Below are positions 1-7,665 of a DNA stretch of 27,563 bases, piece after piece. Source of the DNA: Elusimicrobia bacterium UBA5214 (GTDB lineage: Bacteria; Elusimicrobiota; UBA5214). The translations under genes and the position numbers were made by a program. Location of the stretch: NCBI GenBank assembly GCA_002412545.1, contig DHVG01000021.1, positions 1 through 27,563 of the forward strand, in the 5' to 3' direction. Every line of letters starts with the position of its first letter. The first letter of the stretch is position 1. The notes beneath the pieces were generated by a model. It was not told the DNA's origin and did not search any database. It worked only from the letters and a program-made list of their open reading frames with translations.

Positions 1-811
<811 letters not shown>

Positions 812-874
812 AATATTTTTAAAGAGTCTTTATGGCTCATTTTTTGTTCTACGGATGCCTGTTGCTTAGTGTAA

Positions 875-885
875 GTTCAAAGAAC
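875..885 (-). promoter_or_regulatory. boxA-like antitermination site in the 16S leader
   Basis: The minus strand reads GTTCTTTGAAC about 65 nt upstream of the mature 16S 5' end. It resembles the boxA element (consensus near TGCTCTTTAACA) that recruits NusB/S10 in rRNA leaders. Position and sequence fit, but the call rests on one short match. Confidence 0.5.
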
Positions 886-1008
886 AAACCAACAACTTCC
901 ACTTTCACCAATTAAGAAATTTCAGTGGTTAAACAAAAAAACAATCAGAATATATTTTTCTACTTACAACCTGCAGTAAAGATAGGTTTTACCTTTACTA
1001 CTATATCA

Positions 1009-1037
1009 ATTATAAATTAAAACAAAAACCTTGTCAA
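1009..1037 (-). promoter_or_regulatory. Sigma70-type promoter of the rRNA operon
   Basis: The minus strand has TTGACA (1037-1032), a 17-bp spacer and TATAAT (1014-1009), a full consensus match. The predicted start near 1002 gives a leader of about 190 nt before 16S. It lies between tRNA-fMet and 16S, so the rRNA can be transcribed independently of the two upstream tRNAs. Confidence 0.85.
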
Positions 1038-1064
1038 GTACTTTTTAAAAAAAAATTTAAAAAA

Positions 1065-1138
1065 TTGCGGGGGCTGGATTTGAACCAGCGACCTCCAGGT
1101 TATGAGCCTGACGAGCTACCGGACTGCTCTACCCCGCT
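1065..1138 (-). tRNA. Initiator tRNA-fMet (CAT)
   Basis: A cloverleaf with anticodon CAT, loop CTCATAA and D-arm A11:U24 closely follows bacterial initiator tRNA. Position 1 (A) faces A72, so the acceptor end is unpaired, the hallmark recognised by methionyl-tRNA formyltransferase. CCA is not encoded; T-rich sequence follows A73. The anticodon stem departs from the usual three G-C pairs: it reads AGG/CCT at 29-31/39-41, so pair 29:41 is A-U. Confidence 0.93.
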
Positions 1139-1182
1139 ATTGATTTCCTCAAAGATGTCAATTAATCAAAAAATCTTTTTCT

Positions 1183-1211
1183 ACTCTAACAAAAATTTTC
1201 CCGCTTGTCAA
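1183..1211 (-). promoter_or_regulatory. Promoter of tRNA-fMet
   Basis: TTGACA (1211-1206), 17-bp spacer and TAGAGT (1188-1183) on the minus strand lie 45 bp before the tRNA-fMet 5' end. The -35 is perfect and the -10 matches at the key T, A and T positions. Confidence 0.65.
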
Positions 1212-1233
1212 GTATTTTCTTTACTAAATTACT

Positions 1234-1266
1234 AATTACTAACAACTTTCAATTACTAACAACTTT
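1234..1266. repeat. Two copies of a 16-nt AATTACTAACAACTTT repeat, 17-nt period
   Basis: AATTACTAACAACTTT occurs at 1234-1249 and 1251-1266, with a degenerate partial copy just before. It fills the gap between the tRNA-Leu 3' end and the tRNA-fMet promoter and resembles the short-period arrays elsewhere in the window. Confidence 0.75.
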
Positions 1267-1282
1267 TTTTCTCTACTGAATT

Positions 1283-1370
1283 TGCCGGGAGCCGGAGTTG
1301 AACCGGCACGCTCCGTTAAGGGAACCCGGGATTTTAAGTCCCGTGCGTCTGCCAATTCCGCCATCCCGGC
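1283..1370 (-). tRNA. tRNA-Leu (TAA)
   Basis: An 88-nt class II tRNA with perfect acceptor pairing GCCGGGA/TCCCGGC, anticodon loop CTTAAAA (anticodon TAA), a long variable arm characteristic of leucine tRNAs and a standard T arm. A73 is present and CCA is not encoded. Confidence 0.95.
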
Positions 1371-1405
1371 AATAAAAGTAATTTCAATAAAAATTATCGA
1401 ATTCT

Positions 1406-1434
1406 ATTTTAGTAAATAATTTTCCAAAAGGCAA
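1406..1434 (-). promoter_or_regulatory. Promoter of tRNA-Leu
   Basis: TTGCCT (1434-1429), 17-bp spacer and TAAAAT (1411-1406) on the minus strand, 35 bp before tRNA-Leu. The gap between it and the restriction gene stop shows no clear terminator. Confidence 0.5.
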
Positions 1435-1466
1435 GACCCGGAAAAACTCATTTTGCAAATTTAGTA

Positions 1467-2513
1467 TTAGGAAAGAACTATTTCAAATCCATTTATTGCG
1501 GATTCTTTTTTAAGTAATTTAATTGTTTCTTTTTCTGATTCCTTTAATGAATCGATTTTATTTTTTCCCCCAGAAGTAAGTTTCAGAACCGGAATAGAAT
1601 TATAAGTTTTACCAGCGATATTTACTTCTTCAAGATTAGCAAATAAAATCATCTTAACCAATCCATCTTTTATATCGCCAATTGAAGGAAGTTTATTGCC
1701 TTTTGAATGTTTTGACTCAATTAGCCTTATATTGTCACCATCAATTTCTACTTCGTCAGAAGTAAAATAGTAATTTCCTCCAAGATAATTTTTTATAGTT
1801 ATGGCAGCTTTTGTCCCAGATAACTTTTCCTTTGGTTGAATTGTTACGATTTCTCTTTGTTGAGCTTTTTGAGCTAAATCTCTTGAAAGGGACATAAAAT
1901 TTTCTCTACCTTTAAGTAATTCCTTTATCCTTTTTTGTGCTGATTCAACTGAGTGCATTTTGACTCCAGTATCTTTTGAAATATTCCGATATGCTTCCAA
2001 CGCTTTTTCCCCGATTTTTCCGACATTATCTATTTGTTCTAAATTCCAATGTAATGCATCTGATTGATAGGAAAACAATTTATTAATCTCTGATTTTATG
2101 TGACTTATGTCATATCTTTGGTTTGTTATCTTGTTTTTATATCGCGAACTTTTTTTAGCGTTTTTATAGCACGAAATAATGACGTAGACACCAAGCAAAC
2201 TCATCAAAGAAACAGTATCCCATTGAAGAAAATCGCGGTCACCTTGAAATCCTTCATCCTTCACGATAGGAATGATTGTTACTTTTTTTCCTGAGAATTC
2301 CAATGAATCATAAACTCGTGCATAAGGATATGATCTGGTTCTTTTTGCAGAAACCCACCAGCTTACAGCAATTCTATCTTTACTATTTACTTCTAAAATA
2401 AAGGTTGCTTCTTTTGACAGTGCTTTTGATAAATTTCTAAAATCAAAGGTATTTAGTTTCCTGCACAAAAACGGAGTATATTTTATGCCTGTAATTTTGG
2501 CAAAAATATGCAT
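1467..2513 (-). CDS. Type II restriction endonuclease (probable)
   Basis: A 348-residue soluble protein with no recognised close family. Two acidic patches could belong to a PD-(D/E)xK nuclease core: a KDEG..GDRDFLQWDT stretch around residues 85-100, followed by a hydrophobic strand, and EVEIDGDN...IESK around 254-268, which has the D-x(n)-E-x-K pattern. Its ATG (2513-2511) directly follows the TAA of the methyltransferase gene (2516-2514) with zero spacing, so translation is probably coupled. Expression after the protective methylase is the expected order for a restriction-modification pair. The assignment rests mainly on this context plus the ExK motif. The recognition sequence cannot be read from the gene. 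Confidence 0.7.
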   Translation of the reverse strand: MHIFAKITGIKYTPFLCRKLNTFDFRNLSKALSKEATFILEVNSKDRIAVSWWVSAKRTRSYPYARVYDSLEFSGKKVTIIPIVKDEGFQGDRDFLQWDTVSLMSLLGVYVIISCYKNAKKSSRYKNKITNQRYDISHIKSEINKLFSYQSDALHWNLEQIDNVGKIGEKALEAYRNISKDTGVKMHSVESAQKRIKELLKGRENFMSLSRDLAQKAQQREIVTIQPKEKLSGTKAAITIKNYLGGNYYFTSDEVEIDGDNIRLIESKHSKGNKLPSIGDIKDGLVKMILFANLEEVNIAGKTYNSIPVLKLTSGGKNKIDSLKESEKETIKLLKKESAINGFEIVLS

Positions 2514-3482
2514 TTATTTTATCCAACCCTTAGGTCTTTCAATTATCTCAAGAATATCATTGCTGTTATCAAGAGTTAATTGGCCGTTGAAATTTGATTT
2601 TTGTTTAATAACTGGAATTAGCGATTTCTTTATTTCAATGCTTATACTGTTTCTTCCGAGTTCTCGGCATACCTTCATAACCGTTCCTGAACCGGCAAAT
2701 GGGTCAAGTACAGTTTCTCCCTTGTATGAGAATAATTTGACAATTCTATAGGGCAATTCAATTGGGAAAGCTGCAATATCTTTTTCCAAAAGTGAGTTCG
2801 GTAAGACATTATTCATTTCCCATAATGTCATATACCACTTCTTTTGCTGGAATTCTTTTGTATCTAATTTGGATTCTTCTCTTACTTCTTTTGAAATAGA
2901 CCTGTAATCAAATTTACCTTTCTGAAGAATAACAATACTTTCAAGTAGATTATCCGGATAAAAATACATCGGGTAAGGATTCTGCAAAATAACTCCGCTG
3001 CGTCTGCTTATTCTTAAATAACCGTCAGGTTTTTTCCAGACAATTCTATCCCGATATTTAAAACCTGCCTCAATAAATATTTTTGTTAAATCGGCGACTA
3101 TCGGATATTTTTCACCATTTACAAGCATATCGTCAATATTTAAAACGACAATCCTTCCATTTTGCAATACACGATACGTTTCTTTTGCGACACATTTCAA
3201 AACACCCAAATATTGTCCGTAACTTTTGAATAATCCTTTATAGTCGAAGGGAGCGTTAAAGTATGGTGGAGAAGTAACCATCAAATGTACTGTGTTGTCA
3301 GGTATTTCTTCCATACTCATACAGTTACCAATAATCAACTTGTGAACTGTATGCGGTAAAATTTTGCTTTCCTGTTGCACAGATGGAACTATTGTGCAAG
3401 AAGAGAGATTAGCATCGCGTATCTTGCCAATTCTTTTCTTAATATTTTTATAAGAAATTCTTTTTTTCTTGATAGAAATCAT
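2514..3482 (-). CDS. Site-specific DNA methyltransferase, beta class (N4-cytosine or N6-adenine)
   Basis: A 322-residue SAM-dependent DNA methylase. Catalytic motif IV TSPPY is at residues 70-74 and the SAM-binding motif I DPFAGSGT at 260-267. This order (IV before I) defines the beta group, and the SPPY form is more typical of N4-cytosine enzymes than the DPPY of many adenine enzymes. Between them lies a variable segment likely to include target recognition. The gene is first in the two-gene restriction-modification unit and protects the host from the downstream nuclease. A consensus promoter ends just before the ATG, leaving almost no leader and no Shine-Dalgarno sequence. The basic N-terminus (about 20 residues rich in Lys and Arg) is extra to the core fold. 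Confidence 0.9.
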   Translation of the reverse strand: MISIKKKRISYKNIKKRIGKIRDANLSSCTIVPSVQQESKILPHTVHKLIIGNCMSMEEIPDNTVHLMVTSPPYFNAPFDYKGLFKSYGQYLGVLKCVAKETYRVLQNGRIVVLNIDDMLVNGEKYPIVADLTKIFIEAGFKYRDRIVWKKPDGYLRISRRSGVILQNPYPMYFYPDNLLESIVILQKGKFDYRSISKEVREESKLDTKEFQQKKWYMTLWEMNNVLPNSLLEKDIAAFPIELPYRIVKLFSYKGETVLDPFAGSGTVMKVCRELGRNSISIEIKKSLIPVIKQKSNFNGQLTLDNSNDILEIIERPKGWIK

Positions 3483-3491
3483 ATTTTTCTT

Positions 3492-3520
3492 ATTATACCA
3501 ATTTTAGATATTATTTTCAA
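3492..3520 (-). promoter_or_regulatory. Promoter of the restriction-modification unit (leaderless)
   Basis: Minus strand TTGAAA (3520-3515), 17-bp spacer, TATAAT (3497-3492). The ATG of the methylase starts at 3482, 9 bp after the -10 hexamer, so the transcript should begin within about 0-4 nt of the start codon. Confidence 0.75.
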
Positions 3521-3556
3521 AAAATGGAGATGGGAGATGGTGACAGTGGGAGATGA

Positions 3557-3699
3557 TGACAGTCTTTACATATTTACTTTTGATTGGTAAGTAACCTTCC
3601 TACAAACTTCAGTCAAGTTTCTCTTTCCATGTTTTGGTCTTTTTCCCCGCTGGTGGATTCCAAATTCCTTGTTTAAATGTAAAAAAGTAAAGACTGTCA
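3557..3699. mobile_element. 143-bp element with terminal inverted repeats (MITE-like)
   Basis: TGACAGTCTTTAC at 3557-3569 is matched by its perfect reverse complement at 3687-3699. The pairing extends to about 25 bp with three mismatches. The interior has no credible gene; the minus strand holds only a short coding-like scrap. A further TGACAGT lies at 3541. It sits between the restriction-modification promoter and ftsB. A non-autonomous element or transposon remnant is the simplest reading; no target duplication was clear. Confidence 0.5.
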
Positions 3700-3710
3700 C
3701 TATTTCTCTA

Positions 3711-3737
3711 TTTCTGAATTTTTCATCACTTCAGAAA
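3711..3737 (-). terminator. Weak stem-loop after ftsB
   Basis: TTTCTGAA (3711-3718) and TTCAGAAA (3730-3737) form an 8-bp perfect stem with an 11-nt loop, just after the ftsB stop on the minus strand. The stem is AT-rich and no U-tract follows, so termination function is doubtful. Confidence 0.25.
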
Positions 3738-3744
3738 ATACCAC

Positions 3745-4029
3745 CTATTTTTTCTCCTTGGGGACAAAGCGGTAGATGGTTTCTCCGGGTTTAATAAAGT
3801 TAAGTTTTGCTCGGGCAATTCTTTCAATCACTGAAGGGTCAGTTTCCAAAGAGTAAAGTTGTCTACGTAATTCCTGATTTTCATTGCTCAATTTTACTAA
3901 TTCTTTTTCTAATTTTTTCAGACGAAATTGCCCGCGTATCAAATTACGAAAACCACGGTTACCAAAAAGAAAAAACAGAACTAAACAAATTATTAGCCAA
4001 CGAAAAAAAATCCTTCGTTTTTCTTTCAA
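3745..4029 (-). CDS. ftsB: Septum formation initiator FtsB/DivIC family protein
   Basis: A 94-residue bitopic cell-division protein. A basic N-terminus precedes one membrane helix (about residues 9-23), then a coiled coil rich in Lys, Glu and Leu (about 34-62) and the family's C-terminal signature ARAKLNFIKPGETIYRF. FtsB-like proteins bridge FtsL and FtsQ in the divisome. Its place directly after enolase is a common bacterial arrangement. The start is TTG at 4029-4027 with AGGA at 4040-4037, 7 nt upstream. The gap to enolase carries a 23-nt-period repeat. It appears to be the last gene of the iscS-to-ftsB operon. Confidence 0.88.
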   Translation of the reverse strand: MKEKRRIFFRWLIICLVLFFLFGNRGFRNLIRGQFRLKKLEKELVKLSNENQELRRQLYSLETDPSVIERIARAKLNFIKPGETIYRFVPKEKK

Positions 4030-4050
4030 TTTAATTTCCTAAGAATAGAA

Positions 4051-4089
4051 TCTGATTATGCAGATTAATAAAATCTGATTACACAGATT
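4051..4089. repeat. GATTACACAGATT-type repeat, two units, overlapping the eno stop
   Basis: TCTGATTATGCAGATT (4051-4066) and TCTGATTACACAGATT (4074-4089) are spaced by 23 nt. The second unit overlaps the end of enolase and supplies its last codons (Ser-Val) and TAA stop. The same family recurs at the 3' end of hemA and between ccmF and the zinc-ribbon gene. Confidence 0.8.
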
Positions 4090-5347
4090 TAATTTCTTCT
4101 TCAATCCGCAGAAGCTGGTTATATTTTGCTAAGCGTTCACTGCGCGAAAGTGAACCGGTCTTAATCCAACCACAGTTAAAGGCAACCACAAGGTCAGCAA
4201 TAAAAGTATCTTCAGTTTCACCGGAACGGTGCGAAATAACTGTAGTATAACCATTTTTTTGTGCATATTGTATCACCGTTACGGTCTCACTCAGTGTGCC
4301 AATTTGATTAAGTTTAATCAGAATAGCATTAGCAATATTTTCTTTCACTCCCCGCTCAAGACGTTTTAGATTAGTAACAAAGAGGTCGTCACCAACAATT
4401 TTCATCCCTTTCCCAACAGTAGCAGTCAAGTCCTTCCAACCTTCCCAGTCATCTTCGGCTAAACCATCTTCTAAATAAATTAAGGGATAATCATCACTTA
4501 TTTTTTTGTAAATTTCAATCATTTCTTTACTATCAATTTTTTTGCCATTGAATGAATAAAATCCATCGTTATAAAATTCACTTGCGGCAGCATCAATACC
4601 TAAACATACTTCTTTACCCGGAGTGTAGCCGGCAGAACTAATCGCCCGGGTAATTAACTCTAATCCTTCTTGATTAGAAGATAACTTCGGTGCGAAACCG
4701 CCTTCGTCACCGATGCTGGTAGAATATTTTTTTTCTTTAAGTATCTTTTTCAAATGATGAAATATTTCAGTACCGATGCGTAACGCTTCGGCAAAAGAAT
4801 TCGTTCCTTTACCGGAATCGCCTTTAGGGACAATCATCAATTCCTGAAATTCAAGATTGTTATCCGCATGTCTGCCACCGTTTAGGATATTCATTAATGG
4901 AATTGGTAATTGGTAATTGGTAATTGGTAATTGGTAGCACCGCCGGAGATATTGATAAAGTGGCAGTTTGAGGGAAAACGCGGCGGCACGGGCACAAGCT
5001 AAAGAAACGGCTAAAATAGCATTTGCTCCGAGTTTAGATTTGTTTTCTGTACCGTCAAGAGTAAGCATTAACTGGTCTATTTTTTCTTGCTCCCGTGAAT
5101 CTTTACCGATAATTTCTGGAGTAATAATTTTATCTATATTCCCGATTGCTTTTTTTACTCCTTTCCCCAGGTAACGAGAAGGGTCGTTATCCCGCAATTC
5201 TAACGCTTCATAGGTACCAGTAGATGCACCGGAAGGAACCGCTGCCCGTCCAAGAGTACCGTCATCCAAAATTATCTCGGCTTCAACTGTAGGATTACCG
5301 CGAGAATCAAGTATTTCCCGTGCTTTAATTTGTTTAATTTTTGCCAT
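4079..5347 (-). CDS. eno: Enolase (phosphopyruvate hydratase)
   Basis: Glycolytic enzyme interconverting 2-phosphoglycerate and phosphoenolpyruvate. The 422-residue protein shows the N-terminal REILDSRGNPTVEAEI block, the mobile-loop SGASTGTYEALELRD block, the metal/catalytic segments (GDEGGFAP, YLEDGLAEDDW, GDDLFVTN) and the C-terminal SHRSGETEDTFIADL block, so it should be active. ATG at 5347 is preceded by GGGAGGT, a good ribosome site. Residues 136-150 are odd: where other enolases have a GGxNAxxLPVP loop, this one has a peptide translated from five 7-nt repeats, about 5 residues longer, ending in LPIP. The last codons and stop lie in a second repeat. It sits 27 nt after the MBL gene in a long operon. 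Confidence 0.98.
   Translation of the reverse strand: MAKIKQIKAREILDSRGNPTVEAEIILDDGTLGRAAVPSGASTGTYEALELRDNDPSRYLGKGVKKAIGNIDKIITPEIIGKDSREQEKIDQLMLTLDGTENKSKLGANAILAVSLACARAAAFSLKLPLYQYLRRCYQLPITNYQLPIPLMNILNGGRHADNNLEFQELMIVPKGDSGKGTNSFAEALRIGTEIFHHLKKILKEKKYSTSIGDEGGFAPKLSSNQEGLELITRAISSAGYTPGKEVCLGIDAAASEFYNDGFYSFNGKKIDSKEMIEIYKKISDDYPLIYLEDGLAEDDWEGWKDLTATVGKGMKIVGDDLFVTNLKRLERGVKENIANAILIKLNQIGTLSETVTVIQYAQKNGYTTVISHRSGETEDTFIADLVVAFNCGWIKTGSLSRSERLAKYNQLLRIEEEIKSV
4901..4935. repeat. Five tandem AATTGGT heptamers inside eno
   Basis: Five perfect copies of AATTGGT (35 nt) lie within the enolase reading frame. Because 7 is not a multiple of 3, three copies encode a 7-residue period, seen as YQLPITN on the minus strand. 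Confidence 0.97.
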
Positions 5348-5374
5348 AAATACCTCCCGTAAAACACAAGAAAA

Positions 5375-6157
5375 TTAAATTGTAAATCTCATCAAATCTT
5401 CACCAATAACGATTTCACCAGAATAATACTTCCGACAACGGTCATAAATATTTATTCCTTGAAAAAGTGGATAAAAATGAGTAAGCACAAGTTTTTTTAC
5501 TTTCGCTTCGGCAGCAATTTGTCCAGCTAAAGAGGGGGTAAGATGGTCTTCTTTCTTATACTCTTCCGGAAAAGCACATTCAAGAAGTAATAGGTCGGCA
5601 TTATTAGCTAAATTAACAATTCCCCGACTATACCCGGTATCACCTGAATAAACGAATGCTTTTCCGTTTTTTAAAGTAACCCGATAACCGATACTTTCTT
5701 CCGTATGTTCAACTGGTTGAAAAGATATTTTTGTACTTGAAGTAAAAATTTCTTTCTCGATCTCCTTAATAAATAGTGTATAATTATCTGCATTTATTTT
5801 AGAATTATATACTTTGCACAAATTGTTATAAAAATTCAACAATCCTTTTGGACCGTAAATAAAAAATTCCTTTTCTCTCTTTCTACCAAAACGAGTATCC
5901 CGATAAGCAAAAAGTAAATTTACCAGTTCTGCGGTATGGTCAGGATGGTAATGAGTAAAAAGAAGATAGTCAAGTAAAGTAAAATCAATATCTAAATTTG
6001 CTAATTTATCAAGAGTACCACGACCCAAGTCAAAGAGAATTATTTCTTTTGAACCAGTTGAGTCAGCAATCAAGAGAACCGCTGGTCCAGCACGTTTTTT
6101 CTGAGGAATAGCACAACCAGTTCCAAGGAGATATATTTCAGTTTTTAACTCCGACAA
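5375..6157 (-). CDS. RNase Z-like metallo-beta-lactamase-fold hydrolase
   Basis: A 260-residue cytosolic hydrolase. An N-terminal LGTGCAIP strand-loop is followed by the zinc-binding THYHPDH motif (residues 68-74), a central EHTEESIGYR segment, YSGDTGYS with the bridging Asp, LLLECAF, and late HLTPS and THFYP histidines. This motif order is that of the RNase Z/arylsulfatase-like branch. It lacks a clear tRNA-binding exosite, so tRNA 3' processing is possible but not shown; the uncoded CCA of both tRNAs here means the cell does need such an activity. The start is TTG at 6157-6155 with AGGTGA just upstream. The first 13 bp overlap the phosphohexomutase gene. Confidence 0.85.
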   Translation of the reverse strand: MSELKTEIYLLGTGCAIPQKKRAGPAVLLIADSTGSKEIILFDLGRGTLDKLANLDIDFTLLDYLLFTHYHPDHTAELVNLLFAYRDTRFGRKREKEFFIYGPKGLLNFYNNLCKVYNSKINADNYTLFIKEIEKEIFTSSTKISFQPVEHTEESIGYRVTLKNGKAFVYSGDTGYSRGIVNLANNADLLLLECAFPEEYKKEDHLTPSLAGQIAAEAKVKKLVLTHFYPLFQGINIYDRCRKYYSGEIVIGEDLMRFTI

Positions 6158-7665
6158 ATTTTTTCACCTAAATTTTTTAAATAATTCAATTTCTTTTTAT
6201 TTCCAGATTCAATGTAACAACGGACTACTGGTTCAGTTCCGGAGAGACGGAATCCAAGCCAAGAACCATCAGCAAAAATGAATTTATATCCATCAAGACG
6301 AACAATTTTTTCAATCTTCTCACCATCAATTTTTTTCTCAAAAGCAGACAACCTTTTTTCAAGTAATGACATTTTCTCTGCAGATAAAGAAAAATTTATC
6401 CGTCCCGTATAAAAACTTCCTACCTCTGAATAAAGATAAGCAAGTATTTTTTTCAAAGAAGAAAATTTTTTAGCATAACCACCTTTCTTTGCCCAAGCGA
6501 GTAATTCGCTAACTAAAAGACAGGCGAGAATACCATCTTTCTCCGGAGTATGTCCATAAACTGACAAACCACCGGATTCCTCGCCACCGATAATTACCGG
6601 TTCTTTACTCATTACTTCACCAATATGCTTAAATCCTACCGGTGTTTCTCTCACTGGGATATTGTATTTCTTTGCTAAAACATCAAGAAAATGGGTCGTC
6701 ATCACTGAACGCACTACCGAACCATCCCATTTGCGTGTTTGTTTTAAATACCAGAAAAGTAAACCAAGAATTTGGTTTGGAGAGAGGTAAGTCCAGTCAG
6801 AATCAATAATACCAAAACGGTCAGCATCACCATCAGTAGCTAAACATAAATCCGCATTCATTTTTTTCATTATCTTTTTTGCTTCTTCTAAATTTTTTTC
6901 ATTCGGTTCCGATGTTCTTCCACCAAAAAGAACATCTCGCCAATTATGAATTACACAAATTTCATTTCTTGTCTGCCTAAGCAATTCATCCAAATAACCT
7001 TTGCCCGTGCCATAGAGTAAATCAACAACAATTCTTAAATTTGTTTTTTTCAGTAAATCGAAATTGATTATTTTTTCTATCTGTTGGAAATAGTTCTCTT
7101 CCCCACTAAAAAAATTTATTAGTTTTTTCTTTTTCCCTTCAAGAAAAGGTATCTCTCTAATTCTTTTAGAATGTTCTATAAATTTTAAAATGTTTTTTTC
7201 AATCTTTTTGGTTATTTCTACCGACGCTGGTAATCCACCAGAAAGAGAAAATTTCATTCCTTGATATTCAGAAGGATTATGGGAAGCAGTAAAATTTATT
7301 CCGCCGGCATTCCTACGAAAAATTATCTCGTAAGCAAAAACTGGTGTAGGAAGAGAATTATCACTCAGATTAACTTTAATCCCATTAGCTGCTAAAACAC
7401 AAGCTGCAGTCTGGGCAAATTCTTCGGCTAAGAACCGTGTATCATACCCCACAACTACGTTTAACGTTGAACGTTGCCCTCGTCCTGCTCTCTGCCCTGA
7501 GGCCTCGGGCCGAAGGGAGCTCGGGCCGAAGGGAACGTTGAACGTTTTGAGGTAGTCAGCAATCGCTTGAGTTACAATTTTCACATTGTGGAAATTAAAT
7601 TCTTCACCAATGATTGCTCGCCAACCGGCAGTACCAAACTTTATCGGTGATTGGTAATTGTTCAT
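6145..7665 (-). CDS. Phosphoglucomutase/phosphomannomutase
   Basis: Alpha-D-phosphohexomutase of 506 residues that moves phosphate between C6 and C1 of glucose or mannose. Catalytic serine loop TASHNP (S128), metal loop DGDADRFG (278-285), sugar-binding GGEESGG (360-366) and phosphate-binding RLSGTEP near the C-terminus are all intact. Its ATG shares one base with the preceding TAA (TAATG), indicating translational coupling to the nucleotidyltransferase. Together they could turn hexose-6-P into an NDP-sugar. Residues about 42-68 are a Ser/Arg/Gly/Ala-rich insertion encoded by a GC-rich repeat, and the first codons (NNYQS) resemble translated 7-nt repeats. The glucose versus mannose preference is not decided by the sequence. 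Confidence 0.93.
   Translation of the reverse strand: MNNYQSPIKFGTAGWRAIIGEEFNFHNVKIVTQAIADYLKTFNVPFGPSSLRPEASGQRAGRGQRSTLNVVVGYDTRFLAEEFAQTAACVLAANGIKVNLSDNSLPTPVFAYEIIFRRNAGGINFTASHNPSEYQGMKFSLSGGLPASVEITKKIEKNILKFIEHSKRIREIPFLEGKKKKLINFFSGEENYFQQIEKIINFDLLKKTNLRIVVDLLYGTGKGYLDELLRQTRNEICVIHNWRDVLFGGRTSEPNEKNLEEAKKIMKKMNADLCLATDGDADRFGIIDSDWTYLSPNQILGLLFWYLKQTRKWDGSVVRSVMTTHFLDVLAKKYNIPVRETPVGFKHIGEVMSKEPVIIGGEESGGLSVYGHTPEKDGILACLLVSELLAWAKKGGYAKKFSSLKKILAYLYSEVGSFYTGRINFSLSAEKMSLLEKRLSAFEKKIDGEKIEKIVRLDGYKFIFADGSWLGFRLSGTEPVVRCYIESGNKKKLNYLKNLGEKICRS
7463..7546. repeat. GC-rich repeat insertion inside the phosphohexomutase gene
   Basis: AACGTTGAACGTT occurs at 7463-7475 and again at 7534-7546. 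Between them CTCGGGCCGAAGGGA is duplicated (7504-7518, 7520-7534). The block is far richer in GC than the gene around it. It is read in frame and enlarges a loop between the first helix and the VVVGYDTR strand. Confidence 0.9.

Noticed and set aside
1283..3699. Integrative element at tRNA-Leu carrying the restriction-modification genes
   Set aside because: The tRNA 3' end, the usual attachment site, faces away from these genes; there is no integrase and no duplicated tRNA end.
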